Assembly: GCA_910576545.1 (NCBI GenBank)
Contig: CAJTKM010000002.1
Span: 62,001-126,000 of the forward strand
DNA: 64,000 nt
Direction: 5' to 3'
Source: Lachnospiraceae bacterium
GTDB taxonomy: Bacteria; Bacillota; Clostridia; Lachnospirales; Anaerotignaceae
Within the stretch, counting starts at the first letter, position 1. The number at the start of each line of letters is the position of its first letter. The position numbers were made by a program, and so were the translations under genes. Positions 8,714-18,440 of this stretch are shown one piece after another. Under the pieces are notes generated by a model. The model saw only the letters and a list, made by a program, of their open reading frames with translations. It did not search any database and was not told the origin of the DNA.

Positions 8714-11700
8714 AAGAGAAACATTCACTGGGGAAACGACTGGCGGCGATGGGCCTTGCCCTTGCTGTCGGGCTCGGTTCGCTCGGCATAGGCGTGGGGC
8801 GGACCACTGCGCTGGCAGCAAGCGATGCGCCGGCGTGGGCAAGCAACGCTATGGATAAGATGTCGGAGCTTGGCGTAATCAGAGGCGATGTGGACGGGCA
8901 GATACATGCAAACCGCGCGGTGACCCGTGCTGAGTTCATCTCTATGCTGAACAGGGCGTTTAATTATACCAACCATTCCGGCGGAGACCTTCCCTTTGAG
9001 GATATGACGGGGGAAGAATGGTATGCGGATAATATCCGCGTGGCATATGAACAGGGGTATTTTTCGGGCATATCCGAAACATCGGCAGGTGCAACTAAGG
9101 CAATCAACCGCGAGGAAGCAACTTCCCTGCTTTGCCGCAACCTGAAAATAGACACGAAAGAGCTTCTGCTTGACCAGTTTACAGACGGCAGAAACATCAG
9201 CCGCTGGGCAAGGCCAACGGTCGGGGCTGCGGTTGACAAGGGATACATGAGCGGATACAGCGACGGCTCTTTCCGCCCCCAACGCAATATTTCCCGCGCG
9301 GAGGCGGCAGTCGTGCTTTCCAATTCGCTCGGTACAATGCTGACCGCGCCGGGGGACTATACCTTTGGCACGCTGAGCGGAAATGTAACGATTTCCAGTT
9401 CTGATGTTGTGTTGTATGACACAGTTATCGCCGGTGATTTATACATCACAGAAGGCGTTGGCACCGGCTTTTTGGGCCTTTCGAACGTAACCGTACTGGG
9501 CGAGGTTATCGTCTGCGGCGGCGGCGAGGGCAACTGGGGCGGCAACAGCGTTACGCTTGAAAACTGCACAATCAACAAACTGACGGCTGACGGCCCCGCG
9601 GAAAGACCGCTTGCGCTGAACGCAATCGGCACAACGGCAGTCAACAGCACAAATGTAAAATCCAACGCGTATCTGGAAAACAGCCCTGATACCGAAATCG
9701 GTTTTTCTAATGTTGTGATGGATGCCGAACCAGATGAAGAACTGCACCTTTCCGGCTACTTTAATGTGGTTGAGGTGAAAGGACCGCAGAACGGCCTGAC
9801 GCTCGGCAAGGGGAGCATTGGTAATCTTGTTGTGGATGAAGATGCTGTGGACAGTATTGTCGTTCTGGACAGGGATACAAACGTAGACAACATGCGCATA
9901 GACAGCGCGAGTACGATAAACGGACGCGGGGATGTGGAAACGGCTTATGTGACGACGGCCGGCGTATCGATTGAAATGCTTCCGAACCAGATTGAAATCC
10001 GCCCCGGCGTGGTGACGAATATCAACGGCAAGGAGATGGGAAGTCTGGACGGTGAGGAATCCTCAGATGAACCGCGGATTCTTTCCGGCTATCCCAAAAC
10101 GGACGAACTTGCACAGAATGCAACGAAAATGATGTTTTCGACAAATAAGCCCGGCACGATTTACTGGGGGCTCAGCTATAAGGAAATCGACGCACCGACA
10201 GAGGACCAGCTTCTGAAACCGGCTACGGTTGCGCAGTTCAAGCAGAAGGGCTCGATTTCTGTGGCAGAATCCAGAAAAGAGGACATTATCAGTATTGGCG
10301 GACTGGAAACAGATGTACAGTATACACTTTACGCCGTTTTGAAGGACGACCATGAGAATGTCAGCAATATCAGCAAGGTTACGTTCCGTACACCGAACAA
10401 TACGGTTCCCGGTTTTGTTGCCGGCTACCCGAAAGCAGTAGGACGGACGAGCGAAAGCCTTGATATTCTGGCTATGACAACAAAGGATGCGGCGGTTTAC
10501 TGGGTGGTAATGCCGCAGGGTGCAGTTGCGCCGACGGTGCGCCAGATGCGCAATGAGGAATACGAAGGCGATATTGCGCACGGGCACAGGAACAACTGCA
10601 AGAAGAATGCAGAATACAGCTTTACGGTAGACGATTTGGAGGAGCTTGTCGTTTATGACATTTATGTAATGGCGACAGACGGAATTAACGATTCCGCCGT
10701 TGTGAAACTGACAGGCACAACGAAGGACACCACTCCTCCTGAATTTACGCCGACAACGCCCAGACAGGACAAAGTACAGGATACGACGGTAGACGTAAAA
10801 GTCGGGACAACCGAAAATGCGACGCTTTACTATGTGGTCTGCGAAAGGGGTACGGCATGGCCTGTGCCGATTCCGCCGGCAGTAGAGCCGCCAGATCTGG
10901 ATTCCGATGAGGCGAAAGAAGCAATACTGACCGCCAACAACGCTATGATCAGCGGCAGGGTGAATGTGCAGGTAGGGCAGGAGGCCACGGTGCAGATTCG
11001 CGGATTACAGCCGGAAACCTCCTACGACTGTTACATGGCTCTGGCAGACGCTGCCGGAAATGTTTCTACCATCAAGAAAATCGTAATCAAGACACGGGAC
11101 GTTATCCCGCCGACAGCGGAAATGTACTTCCCGGATGACATAGAAGGACGGCCTCAGGTGGAAAACGAGATTCATATCGTTTTCAGCGAGGAAGTCTGGA
11201 ACCGGCTGACAAACGCACCGATGGTGCCGGATACAGCGGATACAGAGGAAAACGTCAGCCTGAAAAACCTGTTTGTGCTTTACGACAGGACGAACGGCAA
11301 AAATGACGAAACAGTACGCATCGACTTTACGAAGGTGCGGATTGAAGAAGGCGAAAAAGCTGCTACTATCGTGGTATTCCCGCCTGATGCGTTTATCAAT
11401 CAGGACGGCGGGCGCGGGCTGACGAGCGGCAGCCGCTATCAGTTCGAGCTGAGCAACATTGTAGATACATCGGGCAACGCCATGAAGCAGAAAACGCTGC
11501 TGGAGGAATTCCAGACAACGCCGCCGCTGGTACAGCTGACGCGGACAGAGAATGAGGAAAGTGTAGACAAGACGAAGATTGATTATCTTGACGCAACGTT
11601 TACCATCGAACCGCAGTCCAACAAAACGGCGGACAGCGTATTGTACGATATGATTTTTGAATCGGATACGACAATCAGCTTTGAGCTGTATTACAGGGAA

Positions 11701-14010
11701 TTTGGTTCAACGGCGAACTTCCAGCCGCTGGCGATTTCCGGGCTCTGCGATTTGAGCGGCAGCAACATGAATACGGCGTATGTGCCGAGAATCGTGGTAT
11801 CGCCGGGGCAGACCAAGGGCGCGATTTCCCTGCACTACATCATTGACAGGCAGATTGAGGGCAATGAGAATTTCCACTATGAGAAATTCAGCACGCTGAA
11901 GCCCGGCGAATATGGTATCCGTGTTACGTCCATCGGCAGCGACTCCGGAAGGGGCGGCTGGAACAAGACGGTCAATATGGCTGTCCGGTGCGTAGTAGGC
12001 TCCAGAACGAACCTGAACGCAATCGCCCCGAACCCGATTCCGGGCGTGGTTGACCCTGCGGTGGAGTCAGGGAATGTTTCACTGGTAAACTACCCGCTGA
12101 CATTCAACCTGATGCTTCCGTTTACGGATACCATCGTACCGAAATTTGTAGATCCGTACCCGCTGCTGTATCCCCCCGCGGCTGATGAATCGCTGGAGGA
12201 CGCACTGATTGCGGATATATTGATACGTCCGCAGGTTGTGGCAGACAGAGCGGCAACGATGTATTACCTGATCGCGCCGGTCAACGGGAATAAGCCGGAC
12301 GGACAGAATACGGTTGACCCTCTGCTGAAAGAGGTGCAGAAGGATATAACGATTAAACCCGGCGATGCCAACAATCCTCCTGTGGTTATAAAAGGCTATA
12401 CGTTCGAGCAGGATAATCTGGACGACTGCCTTGGCTTTGCAATGCTGAGCGGCGACAAGGTGCCGAGCGGCGGTATCTATGGCACATGGGATATTAAAAA
12501 TACAACCATGCATCAGGATGTTATTGAAGGGCTTGAACCTGAAAAATACTATGACATATTCATGGTACTGAAAGGCACACCTGCGGAGCCTTCCCATGTA
12601 TGGCATAGAAGGTTCCAGACAACGAAGATTGCACCGCCTGTATTGGATATCAAGGGCATGACCGCTGGCGATGGCTTGGAAAATATTACAATCCGTTCCG
12701 ATAAACTGGCGGATATTGTCTGGATTGCATATCCGGAACAGGCACTGAAAGATTTTCTGATGACAGACCCTGATAACCCTGCAAGGGAAATTGTCAAACC
12801 TGAATTAAAAGACCAGGTAACAAACATGATTATTTCAGGGCAGGAAGGTGAAATCGGCGGGGAGCGTCCGGTTGACAGTGGCAGCGGTGTTGCAGCATTT
12901 GGCAATACAAATGAATATCTGCTGCAGACACAGGTAAAGAACATTACAAGAGGTACTTACTATAAACTGATTGGTATTGCAAAAGCAAGGCTTTCCAATG
13001 GTACGCCAATCGGCGAGTATTCCGAGATTCTGGTCAGCACCAGGTTTACGCCGAGGGATACAACGCCGCCGACCTATGCGGTAAATATTAACGGCGTAGA
13101 GGAAAAACCGGAAGGATCGGGATTTTATGACGGCAGAATTACCATTGTATTTTCGGAACCGTTGTTCTATCGCCCTATGGAAGGTGCACCTTGGCAGCCA
13201 GTTGCGGATGCAAATACATTCTTCAGTATGCTTTCAGACCCGTTCGGACTGACAGTTGTAAATTCAGTTTTCGCTGATGTCCCTATCGAAGGCGCTGATG
13301 GTTCAACGACAACAGCGAAGGCATTGCAGTCTATAACAATGTCATTTACAGGCAAGAGAGATGGGGATATTATTTACAGCTTGAGGGAGCTCTGCGATGC
13401 GAGCGGCAATGCCTTAGGGCAGTTTGAGATTAAATTTGAAGGCTTGGCGGATAAGATACCAAAACCGCCAGAAACGCCTGACCCGCCAACGGACACCACA
13501 AGGACGCTGTTCAGCAACCGCGGGCAGCAGACTGTCCAGACATTTGGGACGGCGATGAACCCGCCGAGAGTGGTGACGGGCATCAGCGCGGTCAGCGCAA
13601 TCAACCGCGGCGGCGACTATTCCGGTGTTGTGACGGTTACGTTCAACGGAAAGGTATTTTACAGAGATGTTGACGGTTCGTTCCAGCCGATTTCCAACGT
13701 AACAACGCTGATGGATGGGCTGGAAATGTACGGCAGCGGCATAATTACGGGCGCAACGGAATCTTCATTCACCGCTTACAGCAATCTGCCCGATGGCACG
13801 CAGGCCAGCGGGAAAACGCTCAGCACGGCGAAACTGAGGTTTAGCAATGTGCAGGAGGGCGACAGGCTTGTCTGCACAATGACGCTTTATGATACGGACG
13901 GAAAAGCCCTGAACGGCTTCACGCTGGATTTCGTTGATATGGAAAACCGCGCGGGCGCAAATACAGGATTTTCTCAGGCCAGACAGCAATCCCGTTGGGA
14001 ACTGCAGTAA
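8710..14010 (+). CDS. Giant SLH-domain surface protein
   Basis: A 1766-residue secreted protein. It has a signal peptide (residues 1-37, cleavage probably after ALAAS) and three S-layer homology domains in residues about 38-210 (WASNAMDKMSELGVIRG, NIRVAYEQGYFSG, VGAAVDKGYMSGYSDGSF). Next is a beta-rich segment (210-445), then repeated fibronectin III/Ig-like modules with recurring FxTP/DTTPP linkers. SLH domains attach proteins to pyruvylated cell-wall polymers, so this is probably an anchored surface or S-layer-associated protein. No catalytic motif is recognisable. The ATGA overlap with the PilZ-like gene implies translational coupling. Confidence 0.85.
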   Translation: MKEKHSLGKRLAAMGLALAVGLGSLGIGVGRTTALAASDAPAWASNAMDKMSELGVIRGDVDGQIHANRAVTRAEFISMLNRAFNYTNHSGGDLPFEDMTGEEWYADNIRVAYEQGYFSGISETSAGATKAINREEATSLLCRNLKIDTKELLLDQFTDGRNISRWARPTVGAAVDKGYMSGYSDGSFRPQRNISRAEAAVVLSNSLGTMLTAPGDYTFGTLSGNVTISSSDVVLYDTVIAGDLYITEGVGTGFLGLSNVTVLGEVIVCGGGEGNWGGNSVTLENCTINKLTADGPAERPLALNAIGTTAVNSTNVKSNAYLENSPDTEIGFSNVVMDAEPDEELHLSGYFNVVEVKGPQNGLTLGKGSIGNLVVDEDAVDSIVVLDRDTNVDNMRIDSASTINGRGDVETAYVTTAGVSIEMLPNQIEIRPGVVTNINGKEMGSLDGEESSDEPRILSGYPKTDELAQNATKMMFSTNKPGTIYWGLSYKEIDAPTEDQLLKPATVAQFKQKGSISVAESRKEDIISIGGLETDVQYTLYAVLKDDHENVSNISKVTFRTPNNTVPGFVAGYPKAVGRTSESLDILAMTTKDAAVYWVVMPQGAVAPTVRQMRNEEYEGDIAHGHRNNCKKNAEYSFTVDDLEELVVYDIYVMATDGINDSAVVKLTGTTKDTTPPEFTPTTPRQDKVQDTTVDVKVGTTENATLYYVVCERGTAWPVPIPPAVEPPDLDSDEAKEAILTANNAMISGRVNVQVGQEATVQIRGLQPETSYDCYMALADAAGNVSTIKKIVIKTRDVIPPTAEMYFPDDIEGRPQVENEIHIVFSEEVWNRLTNAPMVPDTADTEENVSLKNLFVLYDRTNGKNDETVRIDFTKVRIEEGEKAATIVVFPPDAFINQDGGRGLTSGSRYQFELSNIVDTSGNAMKQKTLLEEFQTTPPLVQLTRTENEESVDKTKIDYLDATFTIEPQSNKTADSVLYDMIFESDTTISFELYYREFGSTANFQPLAISGLCDLSGSNMNTAYVPRIVVSPGQTKGAISLHYIIDRQIEGNENFHYEKFSTLKPGEYGIRVTSIGSDSGRGGWNKTVNMAVRCVVGSRTNLNAIAPNPIPGVVDPAVESGNVSLVNYPLTFNLMLPFTDTIVPKFVDPYPLLYPPAADESLEDALIADILIRPQVVADRAATMYYLIAPVNGNKPDGQNTVDPLLKEVQKDITIKPGDANNPPVVIKGYTFEQDNLDDCLGFAMLSGDKVPSGGIYGTWDIKNTTMHQDVIEGLEPEKYYDIFMVLKGTPAEPSHVWHRRFQTTKIAPPVLDIKGMTAGDGLENITIRSDKLADIVWIAYPEQALKDFLMTDPDNPAREIVKPELKDQVTNMIISGQEGEIGGERPVDSGSGVAAFGNTNEYLLQTQVKNITRGTYYKLIGIAKARLSNGTPIGEYSEILVSTRFTPRDTTPPTYAVNINGVEEKPEGSGFYDGRITIVFSEPLFYRPMEGAPWQPVADANTFFSMLSDPFGLTVVNSVFADVPIEGADGSTTTAKALQSITMSFTGKRDGDIIYSLRELCDASGNALGQFEIKFEGLADKIPKPPETPDPPTDTTRTLFSNRGQQTVQTFGTAMNPPRVVTGISAVSAINRGGDYSGVVTVTFNGKVFYRDVDGSFQPISNVTTLMDGLEMYGSGIITGATESSFTAYSNLPDGTQASGKTLSTAKLRFSNVQEGDRLVCTMTLYDTDGKALNGFTLDFVDMENRAGANTGFSQARQQSRWELQ

Positions 14011-14037
14011 TGACGGAAAAACGCTGACAGAAACATG

Positions 14038-14070
14038 GAAACCCTGCTTCAGAAACGGATGCAGGGTTTC
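14038..14070 (+). terminator. Hairpin after SLH gene
   Basis: Arms GAAACCCTGC and GCAGGGTTTC are perfectly complementary around a 13-base loop, 28 bases after the SLH stop. There is no long T run, so termination may be partial and the next gene may be reached by read-through. Confidence 0.45.
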
Positions 14071-14113
14071 TGTGCAGTCAAATTTCAAAATATAGGAGAA
14101 GGCGGTAAGTAGA

Positions 14114-15307
14114 ATGGCTAAGAAAGAAAAACCGAAAAAGGAAAAAAAGAAAAAGCAAAAGAACGATCAGGCCGAAGGCGAGAAGAAGGGCGGGAAAAAG
14201 AAGCTGCTTCTGCTGGTGCCTGTGCTGGCCGGCGTGGGCGCGGGCGTATATTTCTTTGTGCTTAATGGCGGCGGGTTGCCTTTTTTGGGTGGTGGCAAGG
14301 ATAAACCCATTGATGTTTACGCAGTAGAGGATGAAATGGTAGCATCTGTTACGGCGGCTTTGGAGGAATGCGGCGAACAAACGCTGATGTCCATTACAAC
14401 GAACGTTGCGCCTCCGGACGCAGAGCCTGCGGAGGGCGAAGAAGGCGCCGAGGGTGAGGAAGAAGAAAAGAAGGACGAAGAAAAAGAAGAGGAAAACAAG
14501 GACGAGGAAAAAGACGATAAAAAGAAAGATAAGGACGCGCCCAACCGCGGCGAAGCGCAGTATATTGACGAGGGCGAGGGCGGCGATGGTACCCGCTGGA
14601 CATATTACTACTACAAAATCGGCGAAACTACGGTAGCAGACCTAAATGCTTACACGGAATTCCTGAATGAGGAAGGCTTTGAGCTGGTAAGCGGCGGCGG
14701 AACGGACGAGGAAACCTCCGCGCTGGGCATATACCAGAAGGAAGCGGAGACAGAGGAGGACCATATTTTCTCGATTGAAATGGAATACCCCCTTGCGGGC
14801 GACGCGGCAACGGGACAGTATGTTATAAAGGCGCGGTTGGAGAAAAAGCCGGAGGTTATTGTTGAGAACGTGCAGACCATGAGCAGAGATGATGCGCTGC
14901 GCTACATGGCAGGACTGGATTATACGAAGCTGGGGCTGGAGTATCCGCTCAGCGAGTATAACATGACGCTGGATATGGGCAGGACGTACATAGACGGAAA
15001 GGACTGCTACGGCATCAATATCTATACCAAAGGCAATCAGGAGAATGGCGGGAATTTTGTGAAGAAATTCTATCTTTCTCTGGCAGACAAGAAAATATAC
15101 GAATATCTGGACAATGATATTTTTGATTTGCAGAGCGTCAGCAGCACATATCCGCAGTTTGAGCAGAACAGTACGATACCCGCTGGACAGGGCGGTACAA
15201 CCGAACAGGGCGGTACAGCCGGACAGGATATGACCGGACAGGGCGGTAGCGGCGGTGCGCCTTCGGGCGCCGGCGTGCATGACTGGGAATTTGGGCCGAT
15301 GGAATAA
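14114..15307 (+). CDS. Membrane-anchored acidic/lysine-rich protein
   Basis: 397 residues, starting at ATG 14114 with a GGAGAAGGCGG region upstream. The first 32 residues are very lysine-rich and cytoplasmic. One membrane segment follows (about 33-53, LLLLVPVLAGVGAGVYFFVL). Next comes an E/K/D-dense stretch (about 100-145), a structured extracytoplasmic region (about 150-350) and a Gly/Gln/Thr-rich tail with GQGGT repeats. I do not recognise the family. Its position after the SLH protein and before a FliD-like gene suggests a cell-envelope role, but this is inference. Confidence 0.7.
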   Translation: MAKKEKPKKEKKKKQKNDQAEGEKKGGKKKLLLLVPVLAGVGAGVYFFVLNGGGLPFLGGGKDKPIDVYAVEDEMVASVTAALEECGEQTLMSITTNVAPPDAEPAEGEEGAEGEEEEKKDEEKEEENKDEEKDDKKKDKDAPNRGEAQYIDEGEGGDGTRWTYYYYKIGETTVADLNAYTEFLNEEGFELVSGGGTDEETSALGIYQKEAETEEDHIFSIEMEYPLAGDAATGQYVIKARLEKKPEVIVENVQTMSRDDALRYMAGLDYTKLGLEYPLSEYNMTLDMGRTYIDGKDCYGINIYTKGNQENGGNFVKKFYLSLADKKIYEYLDNDIFDLQSVSSTYPQFEQNSTIPAGQGGTTEQGGTAGQDMTGQGGSGGAPSGAGVHDWEFGPME

Positions 15308-15440
15308 TATGCGGTTTATTCTGCGGGAGGGCTGCCTCCAGCAAACAGCTTCACAAACCTATATTCAAGTTGCAAAAGGGTTCGGGAAACGAAGCGTTTC
15401 CTGACTGGAATCCGCAGCCGGAGCCTTTTTTGATGTACAG

Positions 15441-15468
15441 AGGGCATGGGGAGGTATCTCCATGCCCT
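15441..15468 (+). terminator. Strong hairpin before FliD-like promoter
   Basis: Arms AGGGCATGG and CCATGCCCT close a short loop, leaving no gene in the 300-bp gap 15308-15606. It lacks a clear T tract. It may end the upstream transcript just before the sigma-D-like promoter. Confidence 0.4.
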
Positions 15469-15494
15469 TAATGTTTTCCGGTTTCAGCCGATAT
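15468..15494 (+). promoter_or_regulatory. Sigma-D promoter for FliD-like gene
   Basis: TTAA is followed after 15 bases by GCCGATAT, an exact match to the -10 part of the motility sigma-factor consensus with a slightly imperfect -35. The leader would be about 105 bases. It supports a flagellar role for the gene at 15607. Confidence 0.6.
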
Positions 15495-15606
15495 GTATAA
15501 TATAGGGCGCAGATGGGGGCGCCACCGTCCGCCGCCCTGTTTTTTGGAATGCGTCCCGCACGCAGGGCGGCGCGGGAACTGGCTTTCAAGAAAGGAGCTG
15601 ATATTT

Positions 15607-16899
15607 ATGGCAGTAAACGGTATCGGATATGGATATTATGGCAATTCTTACGGCATCAACAACATATCTGCGCTTTACAGGAAACAGCTGCAAAACGCGG
15701 CACGTGTAAACCGTTCCTCTGCTGTGAGCCGCTCCAATGTGACCCGATATCTGGAAAAGAGCAGCAGTAATTTTCTGAAAACATATAACAGCAGCATGTC
15801 CTCCCTGATGACAAACGCGAATAACCTGCGCGCGGGCAACGCGGCAGGGGTCTGGAACAAGACCGCCGTTTCGTCCTCGGAGCCTTCTGTGCTGGATATT
15901 AAGCAGAATTACCGCATGAATTCGCCGGATACCTATGAGGTAAATGTAAAACAGCTTGCCACAGGGCAGACAAATGTTTCCGACGGCATGACGGCAAAGG
16001 ATTTTGCCGCGTCTGACGCCGCTTTTTCCATTTCCGGGCCGGACGGGTCCTTCTCGGTTGACGTGAAGGCTCTGGACGCGAGCGGGAACGCGAAAACAAA
16101 CGGGCAGATGCTGACGGAAATAGCCGATGTTGTGAATAAAAGCGGCATTGGAGTTAAGGCATCTATTTCCACAAAAGATGGTGTTTCAGAGATCTCCTTT
16201 GCTTCGGAAAAAACGGGCAAAGACAACGCTTTCAAGATCGAAGGGGATTTCGCAAAAGAGAACGGATTTGACAAGGTTTCCGAACAGGCAGCCAACGCGG
16301 AATATACCGTAGCGAAAAACGGTCAGGCAGAAAGGACGTATTCATCTGCGGAAAATAAGGTCGATCTGGATTACGGCAGGATGAGCGCAACGCTCAAGGC
16401 CACCGGAAAATCTACGGTTTCGGTCGGTGCGGACAGAGATGGAATTGTTTCTTCCACAAAGAACCTCGTAAAGCAGTACAACGATACGCTGAACATGCTG
16501 CATGAAAATGCGGACAGGGGCTTTGGTGTGCAAAGGCAGCTTGATAACATGCTGAACACGTCTATTTCCGAAAAATCCATGAACCAGCTGGGTATTTCCA
16601 AGGATAAAGACGGCTACCTCAAAATCGATGAGGATAAGCTGCGTGACAGCCTGAAAACGAACCCCCAGCAGACGAAAGAACTGCTCGGCGGCTCTTTCAG
16701 CTTTGCGCAGGGCCTTTTCGATGACGGCAGACAGGGGCTTTCGCAGTCCGGCGCGTCGCTCATTCAGAACGATATGCAGACGGCACAGCAGAACAGTTTC
16801 AACAATATGTTTAACCTGATGGGGATGTACAGCCGTTCCGGCGCGTACACCATGTCAAATTTCTTTACGCTCGGCAATTACATCAATGTGCTCGTGTAA
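15607..16899 (+). CDS. FliD-like flagellar hook-associated protein
   Basis: 430 residues, starting at ATG 15607 with AAGGAG upstream. No signal peptide is present, as expected for a flagellar export substrate. The N-terminal 50 residues are Gly/Tyr/Asn-rich. The C-terminal half carries the FliD (HAP2) C-terminal signature: VKQYNDTLNMLHENADRGFG, then QLGISKDKDGYLKIDEDKL and DSLKTNPQQTKELLGG. FliD caps the filament and guides flagellin polymerization. The N-terminus is not typical of FliD, so this may be a divergent or accessory cap-like protein. It stands alone between a sigma-D-like promoter and a terminator. Confidence 0.7.
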   Translation: MAVNGIGYGYYGNSYGINNISALYRKQLQNAARVNRSSAVSRSNVTRYLEKSSSNFLKTYNSSMSSLMTNANNLRAGNAAGVWNKTAVSSSEPSVLDIKQNYRMNSPDTYEVNVKQLATGQTNVSDGMTAKDFAASDAAFSISGPDGSFSVDVKALDASGNAKTNGQMLTEIADVVNKSGIGVKASISTKDGVSEISFASEKTGKDNAFKIEGDFAKENGFDKVSEQAANAEYTVAKNGQAERTYSSAENKVDLDYGRMSATLKATGKSTVSVGADRDGIVSSTKNLVKQYNDTLNMLHENADRGFGVQRQLDNMLNTSISEKSMNQLGISKDKDGYLKIDEDKLRDSLKTNPQQTKELLGGSFSFAQGLFDDGRQGLSQSGASLIQNDMQTAQQNSFNNMFNLMGMYSRSGAYTMSNFFTLGNYINVLV

Positions 16900-16919
16900 A
16901 CGGCATACAGATGTGATAC

Positions 16920-16951
16920 GCCACGGGGGACGGCGCCGTTCCCCGTTTTTG
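16920..16951 (+). terminator. Rho-independent terminator
   Basis: A GC-rich hairpin with ACGGGG/CCCCGT ends is followed by TTTTTG, 22 bases after the FliD-like stop codon. The rest of the 350-bp gap up to 17256 is A/T-rich and holds the argC promoter. Confidence 0.75.
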
Positions 16952-17183
16952 GTATGCGGCAGGGCTGCATAATTTGATGCATAAATGTATAGCGTTTCGT
17001 ATGCAGAATAGATGCAGACAGCTGGAAAGACTGTATATGACTTCAAATAAATTTAAGTATAGTAAATAATGCCAGAAAAGGTTGCAGGGAAAGTAACTTT
17101 TTGTGGCTTTTTTTGTGCTGCGGGAAAAAATTCAGGCATATGGCTGCGAATGTTCCAAAATCGTATAAATATGCATATTTTTA

Positions 17184-17211
17184 TTGACTTTATGCGCAAA
17201 AAGAATATAAT
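17184..17211 (+). promoter_or_regulatory. Promoter for arg operon
   Basis: TTGACT, a 16-base spacer and TATAAT lie 46 bases before the argC start codon. An A/T-rich stretch at about 17160-17180 (ATAAATATGCATATTTT) resembles an ArgR box, which would place the repressor just upstream of the -35. The ArgR assignment is a guess from similarity to known Bacillus ARG boxes. Confidence 0.6.
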
Positions 17212-17256
17212 GGTATCAATATAACTTTTAATTTTGGATAAGGAAAGGGTTTGCCT

Positions 17257-18186
17257 ATGAAGCATACGGTTTATATTGACGGGCAGGCGGGCACAACGGG
17301 ATTGCAGCTGCGGCACAAGCTGGAACGGCATGACGCTGTGGAGCTCCTGCTCATCAGCGAAGAAAAAAGGAAGGACGAGGCCGAACGGAAACGGCTGATG
17401 AACAGCGCAGAGGTGGTGTTTCTCTGCCTGCCGGATGAGGCGGCAAGGGAAGCGGTGAAGCTGGTAGAAAACCCGAATACCTGCATCATTGACGCAAGCA
17501 CAGCGCACCGCACTCACCCTGACTGGGCGTACGGCTTTCCGGAGCTTTCCAGAGTACACAGGGAGAAAATTGCGCAGTCAAAGCGTATTGCGAATCCCGG
17601 CTGCCATGCGACAGGGTTTATAGCGGCGGTTTACCCGCTTGTCGCAATGGGAATTATCGGGAAGGATTACCCATTGACGGCACACAGCCTGACGGGGTAC
17701 AGCGGCGGCGGAAAGGCGATGATTGCCGAGTATGAAGCCGCGGAGCGGCCGTTTACGTTTGACAGCCCAAGGCAGTACGGGCTGGGCCAGCAGCACAAGC
17801 ATCTGCCGGAGATGCAGCATGTGACGGGAATAGATGCGCCGCCAGTGTTTATGCCGATTGTCTGCGATTTTTACAGCGGCATGGCGACATGCGTACCGTT
17901 GATTTCATCGTTATTTCAGAAGAAAATCAGCAAGGCGGAGTTTTTGGGTATGCTTGCGGAGTATTACAAGGGTGCGGGGCTGGTCGGCATCGGGCAGGAG
18001 GAAAGCGGATTCCTTGCGGCGAACCCATTGCGGGACAGCAACCGGCTGGAGCTTTATCTGGAAGGGAACGACGAGCGCATGACGCTGGTGAGCGTATTTG
18101 ACAACCTCGGCAAGGGTGCATCTGGTGCGGCGGTGCAGAACATGAACATTGTACTGGGGCTGGAGGAAACGACTGGGCTGATGTGA
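17257..18186 (+). CDS. argC: ArgC, N-acetyl-gamma-glutamyl-phosphate reductase
   Basis: 309 residues. It reduces N-acetylglutamyl phosphate to the semialdehyde using NADPH, the third step of arginine synthesis. It shows the N-terminal IDGQAGTTGLQL nucleotide-binding loop, the catalytic cysteine in NPGCHATG and the SLTGYSGGGK motif. Its length and motifs match the shorter type 2 ArgC group rather than the about 345-residue form more common in Firmicutes. ATG 17257 has AGGAAAGGG upstream; the TTG two codons earlier is rejected. It is the first gene of argC-J-B-D-F. Confidence 0.93.
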   Translation: MKHTVYIDGQAGTTGLQLRHKLERHDAVELLLISEEKRKDEAERKRLMNSAEVVFLCLPDEAAREAVKLVENPNTCIIDASTAHRTHPDWAYGFPELSRVHREKIAQSKRIANPGCHATGFIAAVYPLVAMGIIGKDYPLTAHSLTGYSGGGKAMIAEYEAAERPFTFDSPRQYGLGQQHKHLPEMQHVTGIDAPPVFMPIVCDFYSGMATCVPLISSLFQKKISKAEFLGMLAEYYKGAGLVGIGQEESGFLAANPLRDSNRLELYLEGNDERMTLVSVFDNLGKGASGAAVQNMNIVLGLEETTGLM

Positions 18187-18199
18187 AAAAATTAAGACC

Positions 18200-18275
18200 T
18201 CGGGGACGCTGTCCCCGAACCCCCGCAAGGGACGTTGTCCCTTGACCTTTTTTGCAAAAACTCCGTTTTTGCGGG
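18200..18275 (-). repeat. Multi-hairpin intergenic repeat, reverse
   Basis: This reverse copy lies just after argC: CGGGGACGCTGTCCCCG hairpin, CCCGCAAGGGACGTTGTCCCTTGACC, then a GCAAAAACTCCGTTTTTGC hairpin. It faces the forward copy at 18336, so the argC-argJ gap contains a large inverted pair. Confidence 0.6.
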
Positions 18276-18335
18276 AGAGGGCGGGAGGTATTTTATAAAA
18301 CACGAAAGAATGATAAGACACAAGGGAAAAGACCT

Positions 18336-18418
18336 CCGCAAAACGCAGTTTTGCGGCAATCCCGGGTCAAGGGGGCGGATGCCCCCTTGCGGGAGTTTGA
18401 GGGCAGAGCCCTCAAGGT
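18336..18418 (+). repeat. Multi-hairpin intergenic repeat, forward
   Basis: This is the best-preserved copy: CCGCAAAACGCAGTTTTGCGG, then GGGTCAAGGGGGC...GCCCCCTTGCGGG, then GAGGGCAGAGCCCTC. It ends about 22 bases before the argJ start codon, so it is inside the operon mRNA. Confidence 0.7.
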
Positions 18419-18440
18419 TCTAAAAAGGAGGCTATAAAAG

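Noticed and set aside
15308-15440. Cyclic-di-GMP riboswitch before the FliD-like gene
   Set aside because: The gap has hairpins but lacks the conserved core of known c-di-GMP riboswitch classes.
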